A stretch of DNA of 64,000 nucleotides, from the NCBI RefSeq assembly GCF_014649655.1, contig NZ_BMTL01000001.1:186001-250000 (forward strand), written 5' to 3'. Made by a program: the position numbers and the translations under genes. Numbering within the stretch: position 1 is the first letter of the stretch; every line of letters begins with the position of its first letter. Shown piece by piece: positions 62,176 to 64,000 of this stretch. Under the pieces are notes generated by a model. The model did not search any database and was not told the DNA's origin. It saw nothing but the letters and a program-made list of their open reading frames with translations. The stretch comes from Streptomyces humidus. Lineage in GTDB: Bacteria > Actinomycetota > Actinomycetes > Streptomycetales > Streptomycetaceae.

Positions 62176-63636
62176 ATGGCGTCGTCAACGGTGACCCCAT
62201 CTCGGCCCGACCGGCCACCACGGCCCAACCGCGCCTTCCGGCAGTTGCGCGGGCAGCGCTCACCGGCCGAGTTCGCCGCACTCGTACGGCGGGCCGCCCG
62301 CGAGATCGGCGAACGGGTCAGCTGCGACGCGCGCTACATCGGGCGGGTCGAGGCCGGGGAGATCCGCTGCCCCAACTACGCGTACGAGCGGGTGTTCCTG
62401 CACATGTTCCCCGGCCGCACGCTCACCGACCTGGGTTTCGCACCTCGCTCGGCCGTTCGCGGCCGGGGGGCGCGCACCGCCGAGGAAGCGCCCTGCGCGC
62501 ACGTCCTGCGGCCGGCGCACACCACGAGTGACGAGCGGGACACGGGTGAGACGGGTGAGGCGCACGAGCCGTATGACACGCAGAACCCGTACGACACGCA
62601 CCACGACCACGAGGAGAGCGACGTGCTGCGTCGCGCATTCATGACCGGCGGAGGCGCCACGATGGCCGTCGCCACCCTGGGCCCCTTCGGGTTCGCGCAC
62701 GACGCGTCCACCGCGGCGCGTCCCGTGCGCCGCGCGGGGACGAGCGAGGCGGGCGCGCTCGAGGAGGCGGTCCGCAGGATCCGGCTGCTGGACGACCGGC
62801 ACGGGGCCGACGGCCTCTACCGGCGCGCGGCCGCTCCGCTGCGCGCCGCCTACGCGCTGCTGGACGCCGGGACCACCCGGCAGACGACGGCCGACCGGCT
62901 CCACTCGGGCGCCGGGGAGCTCGCCGTCTCCGTGGGCTGGCTCGCGCACGACTCGGGCCGCTTCGACGACGCACGCTCGCACTACGCCGAAGCCCTGGCC
63001 ACCGCCCGGATGGCCGGCGACCGGGCGCTGGAGGCGCACGCCTTCTGCAACACCGCGTTCCTCGCGCGGGACGCCGGCCGCCCCCGCGAGGCCGTGCGCG
63101 CCGCCCAGGCCGCCCAGCGCGTCGCCCGCCCGCTCGGCTCGCCCCGCCTGATGTCCCTGCTCGCGCTGCGCGAGGCGGGCGGCTGGGCCGGGCTGGCCGA
63201 CCGGGCCGGCTGCGAACAGGCCCTGGTGCGCGCCCAGGCCCTCTACGACCGGGGCCCGTGCGACCACGACCCCGAGTGGATGAGCTTCTACGGCGAGGCC
63301 GAGCTGGAGGGGCTCACGGCGCAGTGCTGGTCCGCGCTGGGCGAATGGCCGCGCGCGGCCCGGCACGCCGGACGGGCCGCGGAGCTGCAGGACCCGCACT
63401 TCACCCGCAACATCGCCCTGTACACGGCCGAGTTCGCGGACGACCTCGCGCGCGGGGGCCGCCCCGACGAGGCCGCGGTCGCCGGGATGCGGGTCCTGGA
63501 CCTGCTGGGCCAGGTCCAGTCGTCCCGGATCCAGACGATGCTGGCGGGAACGGCCAGGGTGCTGCTGCCGCACCGGCGCGCCGGCGGCGTCTCGACGTTC
63601 CTGGATCGGCACGCCTCGACCCCGCGCATGCCCTGA
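62176..63636 (+). CDS. XRE-type regulator with TPR repeats (NsdA-like architecture)
   Basis: The 486-aa protein has a helix-turn-helix region (FRQLRGQRSPAEFAALVRRAAREIGERVSCDARYIGRVEAGEI) and a charged HD/E-rich linker. It then has a hydrophobic stretch (MTGGGATMAVATLGPFGFAH) and about 280 residues of helical repeats of TPR type (DARSHYAEALATARMAGDRA, PREAVRAAQAAQRVARPLGS). This architecture is widespread in streptomycetes, where related proteins such as NsdA influence development and antibiotic synthesis; assignment to NsdA itself is not claimed. The ATG at 62176 has GAGAGGA upstream. An ATG at 62143 is the alternative. Confidence 0.82.
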   Translation: MASSTVTPSRPDRPPRPNRAFRQLRGQRSPAEFAALVRRAAREIGERVSCDARYIGRVEAGEIRCPNYAYERVFLHMFPGRTLTDLGFAPRSAVRGRGARTAEEAPCAHVLRPAHTTSDERDTGETGEAHEPYDTQNPYDTHHDHEESDVLRRAFMTGGGATMAVATLGPFGFAHDASTAARPVRRAGTSEAGALEEAVRRIRLLDDRHGADGLYRRAAAPLRAAYALLDAGTTRQTTADRLHSGAGELAVSVGWLAHDSGRFDDARSHYAEALATARMAGDRALEAHAFCNTAFLARDAGRPREAVRAAQAAQRVARPLGSPRLMSLLALREAGGWAGLADRAGCEQALVRAQALYDRGPCDHDPEWMSFYGEAELEGLTAQCWSALGEWPRAARHAGRAAELQDPHFTRNIALYTAEFADDLARGGRPDEAAVAGMRVLDLLGQVQSSRIQTMLAGTARVLLPHRRAGGVSTFLDRHASTPRMP

Positions 63637-63853
63637 GCGGCACCGGCGGTGGCACTCCGCGGTGACGGACGGCAGAGCACCGGCACGAACGGCCGATCAC
63701 CGACGGCGGGTCGGGAACGGCGCGGCCAGGGGCGGCGGGTCGGGAGTGACGGAGCGCGGGGGCGGCCCGGCGGCAGCGGCCGAACCAGTCCGAACCGGTC
63801 CTGTCCGAACCGGTCCTGTCCGGCCCGAGTCCGCTCGCCCGCTCGCCCGCTCG

Positions 63854-64000
63854 CTAGGCGAGGTGGCCGAGATCGTTCCAGCTCTCGATCGCCGGTTCGC
63901 CGTACGCCCAGCCCAGCACCGACAGCGACGTCGGGTGAAGCCGGATCCGGGCCGCGAAGTCCAGCGGCAGGCCCAGCCAGCGAGCCCCGATGGAGCGGAG
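63854..64000 (-). CDS. Histidine phosphatase family protein, C-terminal end (truncated by window)
   Basis: Only the last 48 residues are present, ending [20 protein letters not shown] followed by SWNDLGHLA. The [10 protein letters not shown] and ESWNDLGHL pieces are typical of the end of actinobacterial phosphoglycerate-mutase-like phosphatases. The gene continues beyond the right edge. The gap 63637-63853 is GC-rich and without a gene. Confidence 0.7.
   Translation of the reverse strand, partial: LRSIGARWLGLPLDFAARIRLHPTSLSVLGWAYGEPAIESWNDLGHLA

Overview
The window is chromosomal DNA from a high-G+C actinomycete, almost certainly a Streptomyces. The evidence is the codon bias, GTG/TTG starts, an adpA gene with its TTA (bldA) codon, a desferrioxamine (des) locus with iron boxes, and a cellobiose (ceb) locus. 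The gene order acyl-CoA catabolism - desEF - desABCD - glmS - adpA - orn - ceb matches what I recall of the S. coelicolor SCO2777-SCO2798 neighbourhood; this is from memory, not a search.

Left, conserved part (1-20 kb). A leucine-catabolism operon (biotin carboxylase subunit, HMG-CoA lyase, acyl-CoA dehydrogenase) is followed by two iron-regulated units. desE-desF (ferrioxamine uptake and iron release) and desABCD (lysine to cadaverine to hydroxamate to desferrioxamine) each start behind a DmdR1/IdeR-type iron box. Then come a DUF4429/SHOCT protein, a Tat-exported metallophosphoesterase, glmS, an acetate-type permease, a universal stress protein, adpA, orn and tRNA-His(GUG).

Sugar region (20.5-37.7 kb). 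A small accessory insert (endonuclease VII-like gene and a vapBC toxin-antitoxin pair) sits between tRNA-His and the ceb locus. cebE-cebF-cebG-bglC-cebR all read leftward. A second GH1 beta-glucosidase diverges from cebE behind a perfect CebR box, which is preceded by a 35-bp minisatellite. Next is a second CUT1 importer operon (binding protein, two permeases, a possible 54-aa small gene, GH42 beta-galactosidase). Neither importer encodes its ATPase, consistent with a shared MsiK-type ATPase elsewhere.

37.7-52.4 kb. A 922-aa secreted alpha/beta-hydrolase with C-terminal Calx-beta-like repeats, a YbaK deacylase/EamA transporter/LysR group, and a decayed recombinase island follow. One recombinase is frameshifted by an exact 14-bp tandem duplication, and a second 3'-terminal relic lies about 3 kb away. 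An epoxide-hydrolase/WYL-regulator pair with a perfect palindromic operator and a YdeI protein lie between the two. A response regulator/histidine kinase pair and a proline-rich secreted protein close this part.

Mobile-element pile-up (52.5-60.4 kb). In order there are an IS1380-type element with a damaged transposase; an IS701-type transposase relic interrupted by the 3' end of a group II intron (domains V, VI and maturase C-terminus); an apparently intact IS607-type element with TnpA serine recombinase and TnpB RNA-guided nuclease; a regulator/short-chain dehydrogenase pair enclosed by an imperfect inverted repeat of about 65-70 bp; and an IS5-type relic fused in frame to an acetyltransferase fragment. 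The right end returns to ordinary chromosome (spermidine-synthase-like protein, a hypothetical gene divergent from an XRE/TPR regulator, and the 3' end of a histidine phosphatase).

No complete new biosynthetic or defence system is evident. The most unusual material is the nested element cluster, the repeat-bounded regulator/SDR cassette and the recombinase duplication.
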